From contig JAJEJU010000025.1 in the NCBI GenBank assembly GCA_021390615.1, forward strand, positions 1,798,001 through 1,862,000: a stretch of DNA of 64,000 nt, given 5' to 3'. Positions 42,640 to 51,017 of the stretch are shown piece by piece. This DNA comes from Rhodanobacteraceae bacterium ZG21-1. Its GTDB lineage: Bacteria; Pseudomonadota; Gammaproteobacteria; Xanthomonadales; Rhodanobacteraceae. Positions within the stretch are counted from its first letter, which is position 1, and each line of letters starts with the position of its first letter. The notes beneath the pieces were generated by a model. It saw only the letters and a list, made by a program, of their open reading frames with translations. It had not been told where the DNA came from and searched no databases. The position numbers and the translations under genes were made by a program.

Positions 42640-44163
42640 TCAGTGCCCGCCACCAGCCGCCGGACCGGCCTTGGCGGTGAACGGCGGCTTGGCCAGCCAT
42701 ACCACCAGGATCAGCGCGATGAAAATCCAGCCCAGCGCATGGAACACCTCGTTGAAGGAGAGCTGGTAGCCCTGCTGGGTCACCGTCTGGTTGAGCGCCG
42801 CCAGCGCGCTCTGCCCGCCGCCCATATTGCTCAGCGCCGCCTGGCTGGTGGGGTTGTACGGGGTGATCTGCTCGGCCAGCTGCGAGTGATGGATGATCGC
42901 GCGATGGTCCCACATGAAGTTGGTGATCGAGGCGGCGAAGCTGCCGCCCAGCGTACGCAGGAAGGTAGCCAAACCGGCGCCGGCGGCAATCTCCTTGCCC
43001 TGCAGGTCGGACAGCAGGATCGTCAGCACCGGCATAAAGAAGAACGCCACGCCCAGGCCCTGGATCAGCTGCACCATCGCCACGTGGTTGAAGTCCACGC
43101 CGATGTAGAAGTCCGAACGCATGAAGCAGGTGCCGCCCATCGCGATGAAGGCGATCGAGGCCAGCATGCGCAGGTCGAAGTGGGTGGCGTAGCGCCCCAC
43201 GAACGGCGTCAGCAGCACCGGCAGGATGCCTAGCGGCGCGGTGGCCAGGCCGGCCCAGGTCGAGGTGTAGCCCAGGTTGCGCTGCAGCCACTGCGGCACC
43301 AGCAGGCCGATCGAGAAGAACGCCGCGTAGGCCAGCATCAGGCACAGCGTGCCGGCGCTGAAGTTGCGATGGCGGAACAGCCGCAGGTTGACGATCGGGT
43401 CCTTGTCGGTGAATTCCCAGATCAGGAACACCGCCAGGGCGATCGCCGAAATGATCGCGGTGATCACGATGAACTGCGAGTTGAACCAGTCCTCGTCGTT
43501 GCCCTTGTCCAGCACCACCTGCAGCGCACCCACGCCGATCACCAGGGTGATCAGGCCCACGTAGTCCATCTTCGGACGCTCGGTGGTTTCGGGGCGCCCG
43601 CGCATCTGGTTGGCCACCACCATGCTGGCGAAGATACCGATCGGCACGTTGATGAAGAAGATCCACGGCCAGGTGTAGTTGTCGGTGATCCAGCCGCCCA
43701 GGATCGGGCCGGCGATCGGCGCCACCACGGTGACCATCGCCAGCAGGGCCAGGGCCATGCCGCGTTTGGCGGGCGGATAGATCGACACCATCAGGCTCTG
43801 CGTGATCGGGTACATCGGCCCGGCCACCGCGCCCTGGATGGCGCGGAAGAAGATCAGCATGCTCATGCTCTGCGAGATGCCGCAGAGGAAGGAGGCGATC
43901 GAGAACAGGATGGTCGACCAGATGAACAGCTTGGTCTCGCCGAAGCGGCGGGTGAGGAAGCCGGTCAGCGGCAGCGCGATGGCGTTGCTCACCGCGAACG
44001 AGGTGATCACCCAGGTGCTCTGGTTCGAGCTCACGCCGAGGTTGCCGGCGATGGTCGGCAGCGACACGTTGGCGATGGTGGTGTCCAGCACCTGCATGAA
44101 GGTGGCCAGCGACAGGCCGACCGTCGACAAGGCCAGATTGGGTGGACGGAATGCGTTGCTCAT
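42640..44163 (-). CDS. emrB: DHA2-family multidrug exporter (EmrB-like)
   Basis: A 507-residue 14-helix MFS transporter. LATFMQVLDTTIANVSLPTI is the DHA2 signature of helix 1 (D-T-T-I-A-N-V), GFLTRRFGETKLFIWSTILF is the loop 2-3 motif A (GxLxxRxG), and VVAPIAGPILGGWITDNYTW is the antiporter motif C. It works with the EmrA-like adaptor and NodT-type channel upstream in the operon to pump drugs across both membranes. Proton-driven export of hydrophobic compounds is expected from EmrB. The terminator after it is shared with the PagL-like gene. Confidence 0.94.
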   Translation of the reverse strand: MSNAFRPPNLALSTVGLSLATFMQVLDTTIANVSLPTIAGNLGVSSNQSTWVITSFAVSNAIALPLTGFLTRRFGETKLFIWSTILFSIASFLCGISQSMSMLIFFRAIQGAVAGPMYPITQSLMVSIYPPAKRGMALALLAMVTVVAPIAGPILGGWITDNYTWPWIFFINVPIGIFASMVVANQMRGRPETTERPKMDYVGLITLVIGVGALQVVLDKGNDEDWFNSQFIVITAIISAIALAVFLIWEFTDKDPIVNLRLFRHRNFSAGTLCLMLAYAAFFSIGLLVPQWLQRNLGYTSTWAGLATAPLGILPVLLTPFVGRYATHFDLRMLASIAFIAMGGTCFMRSDFYIGVDFNHVAMVQLIQGLGVAFFFMPVLTILLSDLQGKEIAAGAGLATFLRTLGGSFAASITNFMWDHRAIIHHSQLAEQITPYNPTSQAALSNMGGGQSALAALNQTVTQQGYQLSFNEVFHALGWIFIALILVVWLAKPPFTAKAGPAAGGGH

Positions 44164-44248
44164 GGCATGACTGCCTGCATGGAAACGGCGTGGCCCGAGG
44201 GCCGCGAAGCCCGGCGCGGCACCCGTGGGCGCCGCGCCGGCGAATGAC

Positions 44249-45454
44249 TTACTGCTGCTGCGCGTCGTTGCCGGCGCCGGCCATGTTGGCGTGGATGATC
44301 TGCTGGATCAGGTCGCTCGCCTTGGCCAGCTGCTGCTGGTAAACGTCGGTGGTGAGGATGGGCGCGGCGTTGACGTTCTTCGCCAGCAGCGGGCCGTCCT
44401 GGTGCAGGTTCACCTCGACGTCGGTCGACAGGCCGATGCGCAGCGGGTGATCGTCGAGCTGCTTGGCGTCGGTGAGCAGCACGCGCACCGGGATGCGCTG
44501 CACGATCTTGATCCAGTTGCCGGTGGCGTTCTGCGCCGGCAGCAGCGAGAAGGCGCTGCCGGTGCCCACGCCCAGGCTGCCCACCACGCCCTTGTAGACC
44601 ACCTTGCCGCCGTATACGTCGGTGGTGATCTCGGCCGGCTGGCCGATGCGCATGTGGGTGAGCTGGGTTTCCTTGAAGTTGGCGTCGATCCACACCTGGT
44701 GCAGCGGCACCACCGCCATCAGCGCGGCGCCCGGCTGGATGCGCTGGCCCAGCTGCACGCTGCGCTTAGCCACATAACCGGTGACCGGCGCCTTGATGGT
44801 GGTGCGCACGTCGTCCAGGTAGGCCTCGCGGAGTTGCGCGGCGGCAGCCTGCACGTCCGGATGCGAGGCGACCACGGTGTCGTCGACCAGCACCTTGTTG
44901 GTCTGGTACTGCTGGTCGGCAGTGGTCAGCGCGCTCTGCGCGGAGGTGAGCGCGTCCAGCGCATGCGACAGCTCCTCGGCCGAGATCGCGCCGGTCTTGG
45001 CCAGGTCGCGGCGACGGTTGTAGTCGGCGCGCGCCTTGTCCACCGCTATCTTGCGCGCGGCCACCTCGGCCTGCGCACCCGACACGTTGTTGTACAGGCC
45101 GCGCACCCGGCGCACGGTGTTGGCCAGGTTGGCCTTGGCCTTGGCCAGGCTGATGTCGGCATCGGCGTGATCGAGGGTGACCAGCACGTCGCCCTGATTC
45201 ACCAGGTCGCCGTCGTCGGCGCCGATGGTGACCACGGTGCCGGCGATCTGCGGGGTGATCTGCACCACGTTGCCGTTGACGTAGGCGTCGTCGGTGCTTT
45301 CGTACCAGCGGCCTTCGACGAAGTACCACGCAGTCCAGGCGATCGCGATCAGCACCAGCACCACGAGCAGGGCGCGCAACAGGAAACCGCGGCGGTTCTT
45401 CGGCGGCGGCGGAGTGGCCGACGTCTCGGCCGCAAGGGGAGTCTGGCTAGACAT
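44249..45454 (-). CDS. emrA: EmrA-like membrane-fusion protein
   Basis: A 401-residue adaptor. After a short cytoplasmic tail with a Pro run, one helix anchors it (FLLRALLVVLVLIAIAWTAW), followed by the barrel-sandwich start YESTDDAYVNGNVVQITPQI and a long alpha-hairpin (residues about 100-210). The second lipoyl half is APVTGYVAKRSVQLGQRIQP. The C-terminal Gln/Ala-rich tail ends in QQQ. The protein bridges EmrB to the outer-membrane channel encoded just upstream. Ten bases separate it from the OMF gene and 85 from emrB, so all are one transcript. Confidence 0.93.
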   Translation of the reverse strand: MSSQTPLAAETSATPPPPKNRRGFLLRALLVVLVLIAIAWTAWYFVEGRWYESTDDAYVNGNVVQITPQIAGTVVTIGADDGDLVNQGDVLVTLDHADADISLAKAKANLANTVRRVRGLYNNVSGAQAEVAARKIAVDKARADYNRRRDLAKTGAISAEELSHALDALTSAQSALTTADQQYQTNKVLVDDTVVASHPDVQAAAAQLREAYLDDVRTTIKAPVTGYVAKRSVQLGQRIQPGAALMAVVPLHQVWIDANFKETQLTHMRIGQPAEITTDVYGGKVVYKGVVGSLGVGTGSAFSLLPAQNATGNWIKIVQRIPVRVLLTDAKQLDDHPLRIGLSTDVEVNLHQDGPLLAKNVNAAPILTTDVYQQQLAKASDLIQQIIHANMAGAGNDAQQQ

Positions 45455-45464
45455 GGAATCAGCC

Positions 45465-46934
45465 TCAGGAACGGGAAGGATGGGAAGAAGCGTCGGCCAC
45501 GCTGGCCTCGTCGCCCTGCGGGCGGAAACCGCCGCCGAGCGCCTGGATCAGCTGCACCGAAAGATCGACTTGCTGGGCATGCAGGGAGGCCATGCGCTGA
45601 TCGGCCTCGAGCAGCTGCTGGCGCACGCTGAGCGCTTCCAGATAGCTGCCGATGCCGGCCTGGTAGCGCTGCTGCGCCAGCTGCCAGGCGGCATTGGCGG
45701 CATCCAGCGCGCGCTGCTGCGCGGCGACCTGCTCTTCCAGCGATTTCAGGCCCGACAAATCGTCGGCCACCTGGTTGACCGCGCCGACCAGGGTCTTGTT
45801 GTACTGCGCCACCGCCTCGTCGTACTGCGCGTCCTTGCCGGCCAGGTTGGCGCGGCGGCGGCCGCCGTCGAAGATCGGCAGACTGATCGAGGGCGCCACA
45901 TCGTAGAAGCGCGCCGGCGCCTGGAACAGGTTGGCGCTGCCCAGCACGACCAGGCCGGCATAGGCGCCGAGGCTGACGTTGGGCAGGAACTCGGTCTTGG
46001 CCACCTTGATGTCGTGGCCGGCCGCCTCGACGCGCCAGCGCGCGGCGACCAGGTCGGCGCGATGGCCGAGCAGCTCGATCGGCAGGCTGTCCGGCACCGC
46101 CACCGCGCTGGGCTTCAGCACGGTGGGACGGTCGATCGCCAGGCCGCGGTCGGGGCCGCGGCCCAGCAGCACCGACAGCGACGAACGCGCCGAGTCGATC
46201 GCCCGGCCGGCCACCGCCATCTGTTCCTCGGCGCTGGCGACTTCCGAATCGCTCTGCTTCAGCTGCATCTGGTTGTCGATGCCGGCGGCGACGCGCTGGC
46301 GGGTCAGGTCGCGTGCGTGGTTCGCGCGCTCCAGCTCGGCCTTGGCCACGTCCTGCTGGGCGAAGGCATAGCCCAGCTGCACGTAGGCGCGGGCCACGTT
46401 GACCGACACCTCGATGCGCGCCGCGCGGCGCTCGATCTCGCTGGCGCGGGCCTGGCCCAGCGCAGCTTCCCACGCGGCGCGCTTGCCGCCCCACAGGTCC
46501 AGGCTCCAGCTGAAGCTGACGTCGGCGTACTTGAACGGCGCGTAGTGGCCGTTGCCCAGCGGCTCGGCGGTGGCCGGCAGGCGGGCGCCGCCCACGCTGC
46601 CGCCGGCATTGACGGTAGGACCGCGCGCGGCGTCGGCGGCGCCCACCTGGGCCTGCGCCTCGCGGGCGCGCGCATCGGCCATCGCCAGATCGGGGTTGCC
46701 CTGCAGGGCCTCGCCGATCAGGGCGTCGAGCTGGGCATCGCCCAGCCCGGTCCACCAGTCTTCGCTGGGCCAGGCCGCGGGCGACACGTTGAGGCGCGCC
46801 AGGCTCTGGTCCGCCTTCAGGGTCGACGGCTCGGTCAGCTGGCCGTCCGGGTGCAGGCCGCCGCTGCTGGCGCAGCCCGCCAAGGCGATCGTCAGCGCGA
46901 TCGCCGCCGCAAGATGATGCAGGCGCATGGTCAT
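45465..46934 (-). CDS. Outer-membrane efflux lipoprotein (NodT/OprM family)
   Basis: A 489-residue TolC-like channel. It is a lipoprotein: MRLHHLAAAIALTIALAGC ends in lipobox LAGC with Cys 21, counted from the first ATG. The body has two outer-membrane efflux repeats: PDLAMADARAREAQAQVGAA with GNGHYAPFKYADVSFSWSLD, and later AGIGSYLEALSVRQQLLEAD, the NodT-family landmark QxRYxxGxxSYLxVL. It supplies the exit duct for the EmrAB pump encoded next. ATG 46934 or 46928 may be used; neither has a strong ribosome-binding site. Confidence 0.92.
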   Translation of the reverse strand: MTMRLHHLAAAIALTIALAGCASSGGLHPDGQLTEPSTLKADQSLARLNVSPAAWPSEDWWTGLGDAQLDALIGEALQGNPDLAMADARAREAQAQVGAADAARGPTVNAGGSVGGARLPATAEPLGNGHYAPFKYADVSFSWSLDLWGGKRAAWEAALGQARASEIERRAARIEVSVNVARAYVQLGYAFAQQDVAKAELERANHARDLTRQRVAAGIDNQMQLKQSDSEVASAEEQMAVAGRAIDSARSSLSVLLGRGPDRGLAIDRPTVLKPSAVAVPDSLPIELLGHRADLVAARWRVEAAGHDIKVAKTEFLPNVSLGAYAGLVVLGSANLFQAPARFYDVAPSISLPIFDGGRRRANLAGKDAQYDEAVAQYNKTLVGAVNQVADDLSGLKSLEEQVAAQQRALDAANAAWQLAQQRYQAGIGSYLEALSVRQQLLEADQRMASLHAQQVDLSVQLIQALGGGFRPQGDEASVADASSHPSRS

Positions 46935-46950
46935 GGTCTCGGTCAGTTCT

Positions 46951-47409
46951 TCAAGGCTTTTCGCGAAGCGCGCGCAACACGCGCTTCAGGTAATCGAGCA
47001 GGTGCTCGCGTTCGGTTTCGTCCAGCGCCCGCTGGGCGGCGTCCAGCACGCGGCTATTGCAGTCCAGCAGGTCGCGCAACAGCGCGCTGCCTGCCTCGGT
47101 CATTTCGATGCGCAGCGCGCGGCGATCCTGCTCGTGCGGCCGCCGCCGCAGGTAGCCCTTGCGCTCCAGCTGGTCGAGCTGGCGCGTCATCGCGCCGCCG
47201 TCCAGCTCCACCGCCCGGGCCAGCTCGGTCGCCGAGGTGGTGCCCAGGTTGGCCAGCCGCTTCAGGATCAGGAACTGGGTGAAGCTCAAATCCATGCCGC
47301 GAGCGGCCAGCTCGGCCTCCAGCGCGCGCACCAGCTCGGTGCGCACCAGGCTGATCAGCGTGCCGAGGGTCTCGACGGGGTAGTTCAGCGGGTCAGGAGG
47401 CGTATTCAT
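46951..47409 (-). CDS. MarR-family repressor of the efflux operon
   Basis: A 152-residue MarR regulator. The winged helix-turn-helix is TSATELARAVELDGGAMTRQ followed by LDQLERKGYLRRRPHEQDRR, with the wing DRRALRIEMTEAG. It is the first gene of the unit marR-OMF-emrA-emrB and, by analogy to EmrR/MprA in E. coli, should repress it until a drug or phenolic ligand binds. The nested palindrome at 47421-47465 lies immediately upstream, where repressor binding would be expected. Spacing of 16 bases to the OMF gene supports co-transcription. Confidence 0.92.
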   Translation of the reverse strand: MNTPPDPLNYPVETLGTLISLVRTELVRALEAELAARGMDLSFTQFLILKRLANLGTTSATELARAVELDGGAMTRQLDQLERKGYLRRRPHEQDRRALRIEMTEAGSALLRDLLDCNSRVLDAAQRALDETEREHLLDYLKRVLRALREKP

Positions 47410-47420
47410 AGCCGCGCATT

Positions 47421-47465
47421 CTATTGCTCAAAGAATATTTGTCAAGGCAAATATATGCTCAATAG
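47421..47465 (-). promoter_or_regulatory. Nested palindromic operator before marR
   Basis: ATATTTG (47435-47441) and CAAATAT (47448-47454) form a perfect inner palindrome with a 6-base spacer; CTATTG (47421-47426) and CAATAG (47460-47465) form an outer one with nearly the same centre. The stretch is AT-rich in an otherwise GC-rich region, as expected of a MarR-bound promoter. Confidence 0.75.
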
Positions 47466-47485
47466 TTTTTGGCGTAGCAAAATCT

Positions 47486-47749
47486 TTAGCCGTGGTGCGC
47501 TCCCAGTTCCTGTTCCAGCCCGGCCAGCTCGTCCTGCACCCAGGCGCGCAGGGCCGGGGAACGCAGCTCGAACAGCTCGAACACGCCCAGGGCGCGCAGC
47601 GCCGGCAACTGCGCCAGCAGGCGCGGTTCGATCGCGCGACGGGCCGATTCCGGCGTGGCCGGATCGAGCATCTGATGGGCGCAGGCGACGAAGGCCTCCA
47701 GCGGCGAGCGGGTGTCGGGCCTCATTACCAGTTGGGTCATCGGCGGCAT
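47486..47749 (-). CDS. Hypothetical 87-residue protein
   Basis: An 87-residue soluble protein, mainly helical (LEAFVACAHQMLDPATPESA, RALGVFELFELRSPALRAWV, ELAGLEQELGAHHG). It has no signal peptide, no membrane segment and no recognised family. ATG 47749 has an ideal AGGAGG 6 bases upstream, so expression is credible; the open frame to 47869 is ignored. It lies upstream of the marR operator on the same strand but is separated by the marR promoter, so it is probably an independent gene. Confidence 0.65.
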   Translation of the reverse strand: MPPMTQLVMRPDTRSPLEAFVACAHQMLDPATPESARRAIEPRLLAQLPALRALGVFELFELRSPALRAWVQDELAGLEQELGAHHG

Positions 47750-48056
47750 AGTTGCCTCCTCAATAAAGTTCGTGGCTCCGCCAGGACGGCAAAGCAACGT
47801 TCGGCGTGACTCCGTGGTCCGAGGGTGCGCCCAGGCGCAAGCTCGGTTCGGCCCAGCCCACCGGCACACGGTCCGGTCGATGCCGGAACAGCAGAAGAAT
47901 GGCTCTGGATGCCCATGGGAAGGGCGATCGCCGCAGGCGACGGCAGCGGCGGGAATGCGTGGGACCGGCCGGGGGGAGGACCGATGGGTGTACAGCTTAG
48001 TGAAATGCCGGCGATACTGATAACGTTATTTGGTCAAATTTTGTCGAGAACCGGCC
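47750..48056. other. Intergenic region between a small gene and the AraC gene
   Basis: 307 bases that must hold two divergent promoters. One clear feature is the 10-bp palindrome ATAACGTTAT at 48020-48029, 28 bases before the AraC start. Nothing else was recognised. Confidence 0.45.
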
Positions 48057-48890
48057 ATGAATCCTATCGAAGAGCAACTACATGATCGGATCGAGACCAC
48101 CGACGGCCCGGCGGTGATCGCCTACTGGAACGAAGGCGAGGCAACCAGCGAACATCTTCACGGCAGCCACAAATACGGCTGGCACAGCCATGTGCGCGGG
48201 CAGTTCTATTGCGTGGTGAGCGGGCTGCTGCAGGTGCGCACCGCCGAAGGCTCCTGGCTGCTGCCGCCGCACCGCGCCGGCTGGATGCCGCCCGGCGTGG
48301 AACATACCGTCAGCCTGAGCGGGCCGATGAGTGGCTGGGGCGTGTTCATCACCCCCGACCGCTGCCGCGACCTGCCGGGTCAACCGTGCGTGATCGGGAT
48401 CACCGAGCTGCTGCGCGCCCTGGTGCGCCGGGCCAGCCACTGGGTGTGGGAGCAGCAGCTCAACGGCGAGCAGGAGCGGGTGCTGGAAGTGCTGCTGGAC
48501 GAGATCCGCCATGCGCCCCACGAGCAGCTGCACCTGCCCGTGCCCAGCGACCGCCGCCTGCTGCGCATCGTCCATGCGGTGCTCGAGCAGCCGCACGACA
48601 ATCGCAGCCTGGAGGAATGGGCGACCTGGGCCGGACTGTCGGCGCGCAGCCTCAGCCGGCTGTTCCGCCAGGAAACCGCGCTCAGCTTCGCGCAATGGCG
48701 GCAGCAGGCGCGGCTGACCCGGGCCTTGGAGCGGCTGGCCGACGGCGAGTCGGTGAACACCGTCGCCGACACCCTGGGCTACGCCAGCCCGAGCGCCTTC
48801 GTGGCGATGTTCCGGCGCAGCTTCGGCCAGCCGCCGGCACGCTATTTCGCTTCGCGGCCGGTGGCGGCACTGCCCAACGCGCTGGCGTAA
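48057..48890 (+). CDS. AraC-family regulator with cupin sensor domain
   Basis: A 277-residue regulator. The N-terminal half contains a cupin-like ligand domain (HLHGSHKYGWHSHVRGQFYC, then RTAEGSWLLPPHRAGWMPPG) with the HxH...G pattern, and the C-terminal ~100 residues are the AraC DNA-binding unit (SLEEWATWAGLSARSLSRLF, RQETALSFAQWRQQARLTRA, GYASPSAFVAMFRRSFGQPP). ATG 48057 begins at the conserved start; the frame back to 48030 is rejected. It probably controls a neighbouring or remote transporter/metabolic gene in response to a small molecule. No obvious target lies alongside. Confidence 0.88.
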   Translation: MNPIEEQLHDRIETTDGPAVIAYWNEGEATSEHLHGSHKYGWHSHVRGQFYCVVSGLLQVRTAEGSWLLPPHRAGWMPPGVEHTVSLSGPMSGWGVFITPDRCRDLPGQPCVIGITELLRALVRRASHWVWEQQLNGEQERVLEVLLDEIRHAPHEQLHLPVPSDRRLLRIVHAVLEQPHDNRSLEEWATWAGLSARSLSRLFRQETALSFAQWRQQARLTRALERLADGESVNTVADTLGYASPSAFVAMFRRSFGQPPARYFASRPVAALPNALA

Positions 48891-49120
48891 GCGGGCGCCG
48901 GGGCGGATGTCCGCCCGGACGCCCACGAACGCCAAGGTAGCTGTGGCCATCGCCGGCAGGCGGTCATGTAGGCGGTCGCTGCTGCGGCCGGCGACTCGCC
49001 CGCGCTGCGCCTCGCATCGACACCGAGCTTGGGCAAGCGACGCGGCGTCGATGCCCGCGGCTGCGCCTGTGCTCAAGGCACACATCGAAACGGCCGGACC
49101 CGCCGCAGAGGCTGCCGGAC

Positions 49121-49891
49121 TTACGGCGACGATGGCATCGCCGCAGCCCCGGCCGCGGCAGCTTTTTCCTCGGCGTCCTTGGTGAACATGGCTTGCTGGG
49201 CGGCATCCTGCGCAGCGTCATCGGCTTGCTGCTTCGCATCCCTGGCTGCCGCGGCCTTTTGCGCCGCGTCTTTGCTCGCCTCCTCGGCGGCGGTGCGCTG
49301 ATGCGCCGCATAGGCCTGGGTCTCGATCGCCTGGCAGGTGATATGCACCTGGATCTCGTCGCTGACCAGGCCGACGTACAGACCCAGGCCGAAATCGGAG
49401 CGCTTGAGCCTCGCCGTGGCCTCGAAGCCGGCCATCGACACATCCTTGAAGCGCGGATCCACGCCGACCTTGTTGACGACCACCTCGAGCACCACCGGCT
49501 TGCTCTTGCCGTGCAGCTCGAGGTTGCCGGTGACCCTGAGCCGATTCGGCGCGGCGCCCTGTTCGACCTTGGTGCTGGTGAAGGTCGCGCTCGGATACTT
49601 GGCCAGGTCGAAGAAGGCCGCATCGCGCAGGTACTCATCGAGCTCGGGCACGCCGGTATTCATCTGGTCCAGCGGGATCGTGACCATCACCGAGGCCTGC
49701 GTCGGCTGCGCCGGATCGAAGCGCAACGAGCCGCGCACCAGGGTGAAGTGCGCGCTGGGATTCGAGAAGCCCAGGTGATTCCAGCTGAAGTCGCCCTGGG
49801 TATGCCGCGGGTCGATCGTGTAGAGCGTAGCGTGCAGGGGCGCGCAGCAGGCGAAGGCGAGCGCGGTGAACTGGGCGAGACGACGCATCAT
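49121..49891 (-). CDS. YceI-family periplasmic protein with Ala-rich tail
   Basis: A 256-residue exported protein (signal MMRRLAQFTALAFACCAPLH, cleaved after HA). Residues 23-190 form a YceI domain: YTIDPRHTQGDFSWNHLGFS, then VTIPLDQMNTGVPELDEYLR, and GNLELHGKSKPVVLEVVVNK. YceI proteins are lipocalin-like barrels that bind isoprenoid lipids. Residues 195-256 are an unusual Ala/Lys/Gln/Glu-rich helical extension (AAEEASKDAAQKAAAARDAK) absent from the standard family. It is transcribed away from a CadC-like regulator 204 bases upstream across phased CTGAAA repeats. Stress-induced lipid handling is the reasonable guess. Confidence 0.87.
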   Translation of the reverse strand: MMRRLAQFTALAFACCAPLHATLYTIDPRHTQGDFSWNHLGFSNPSAHFTLVRGSLRFDPAQPTQASVMVTIPLDQMNTGVPELDEYLRDAAFFDLAKYPSATFTSTKVEQGAAPNRLRVTGNLELHGKSKPVVLEVVVNKVGVDPRFKDVSMAGFEATARLKRSDFGLGLYVGLVSDEIQVHITCQAIETQAYAAHQRTAAEEASKDAAQKAAAARDAKQQADDAAQDAAQQAMFTKDAEEKAAAAGAAAMPSSP

Positions 49892-49951
49892 GGGGCGGAA
49901 ACTCCTGGTCTGTGGGTGTCGGAACTATCTCCACGCACGGTCCGCGAAGTC

Positions 49952-49988
49952 CTGAAATCGCTCTGAAAAGCTCTGAAACCTGCTGAAA
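49952..49988 (+). promoter_or_regulatory. Four phased CTGAAA repeats (winged-helix operator candidate)
   Basis: CTGAAA occurs at 49952, 49963, 49973 and 49983: spacings of 11, 10 and 10 bases, i.e. one per helical turn. They lie between the divergent yceI and CadC-like genes. OmpR/CadC-type proteins bind direct repeats with this phasing, so autogenous control is likely. Confidence 0.65.
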
Positions 49989-50095
49989 AAGTGAGGAAAT
50001 GGCGCCAGGCGGCCTCCTGCTCCCGCGCCGCGACGATCCGCGCCTCGCTACAATCGATCGCGGCAAATCATCAGGCTCGAGGTCACCGCTCACGT

Positions 50096-50989
50096 ATGGA
50101 TGGATCTCCCGCGACTCCGCTGCGCATCGGCTCCTGGCGCGTCGATCCCGCCACGGGCGTGCTGTCGCGGAACGGCGAGAGCGTACGGGTCGAGGCGCGC
50201 AGCATGCGCCTGCTGCTGTGCCTGGCCGCGCGCGCCGGCCAGGTGGTGAGCATCGACGAGCTGCTGGACCAGGCCTGGGCCGGCGTGATCGTCACTCCCG
50301 ATTCGGTCTACCAGGCGATCACCTCGCTGCGCCGCCTGCTCGGCGACGACTCCAAGCAGCCGAGCTATATCGCCACGGTGCCGCGACTCGGCTATCGCCT
50401 GGTGGCGAGCACCGGACCCTGGGTCGAGCCGGTGCCGGGGGAGCCCGAAGCAGCACCGCCGGTTGGCAGCGCAGCGTCAAGCAGGCGTCGCTGGGCCATG
50501 CTGGGCGGCGGCGCACTGCTGCTGCTCGCGCTGGCCGCCTGCATCGCCTACGTCGGCCTGGCCTCAGGCCCCAGCCGGTCGTCGGTCGCGGTGCTGCCCC
50601 TGCTCGACCTGACCTCGCAGGCGATGAACGAGGAATACTTCGCCGACGGCATGACCGAGGAATTGATCGATCAGCTGAGCAAGCTGCCGCGGCTGCGCGT
50701 GCCGAGCCCGACGGCCTCGCTGTATTTCAAGGACAAGTCGCTGCCGCTGGCGGAGATGGCGCGAAAGCTGGACGTCGCCTATGTCGTGGACGGCAGCGTG
50801 CGCGAATCCGGCGCGGAGTACCGGGTGGCCGTGCGGCTGGTGCGGGCGCGCGACGGCGACGTGATATGGACGGCCAGCTACGACCGTCCGCTGGGCGGCG
50901 ACGTGCTGGCGATCCAGAAAGACATCGCCGCCCGGGCCAGCCCCGCCGTGCAGGCGGCGATCGAGCGGGCCAACGGCGGCGGATACTGA
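50096..50989 (+). CDS. CadC-like membrane-bound winged-helix regulator
   Basis: A 297-residue regulator with an OmpR/CadC-type winged helix at residues 1-100 (GSWRVDPATGVLSRNGESVR, RSMRLLLCLAARAGQVVSID, DSVYQAITSLRRLLGDDS, IATVPRLGYRLVA), a single membrane helix at about 140-160 (LGGGALLLLALAACIAYVGL), and a periplasmic domain (SVAVLPLLDLTSQAMNEEYF, then LIDQLSKLPRLRVPSPTAS and VDGSVRESGAEYRVAVRLV) of the FlgO/TolB-N type found in transmembrane regulators. It senses the envelope without a kinase. The four phased CTGAAA repeats just upstream are its obvious binding site, and the divergent yceI its likely target. Confidence 0.87.
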   Translation: MDGSPATPLRIGSWRVDPATGVLSRNGESVRVEARSMRLLLCLAARAGQVVSIDELLDQAWAGVIVTPDSVYQAITSLRRLLGDDSKQPSYIATVPRLGYRLVASTGPWVEPVPGEPEAAPPVGSAASSRRRWAMLGGGALLLLALAACIAYVGLASGPSRSSVAVLPLLDLTSQAMNEEYFADGMTEELIDQLSKLPRLRVPSPTASLYFKDKSLPLAEMARKLDVAYVVDGSVRESGAEYRVAVRLVRARDGDVIWTASYDRPLGGDVLAIQKDIAARASPAVQAAIERANGGGY

Positions 50990-51017
50990 TCGCGCCGCCG
51001 GGCCCTGCCGCAACGCC

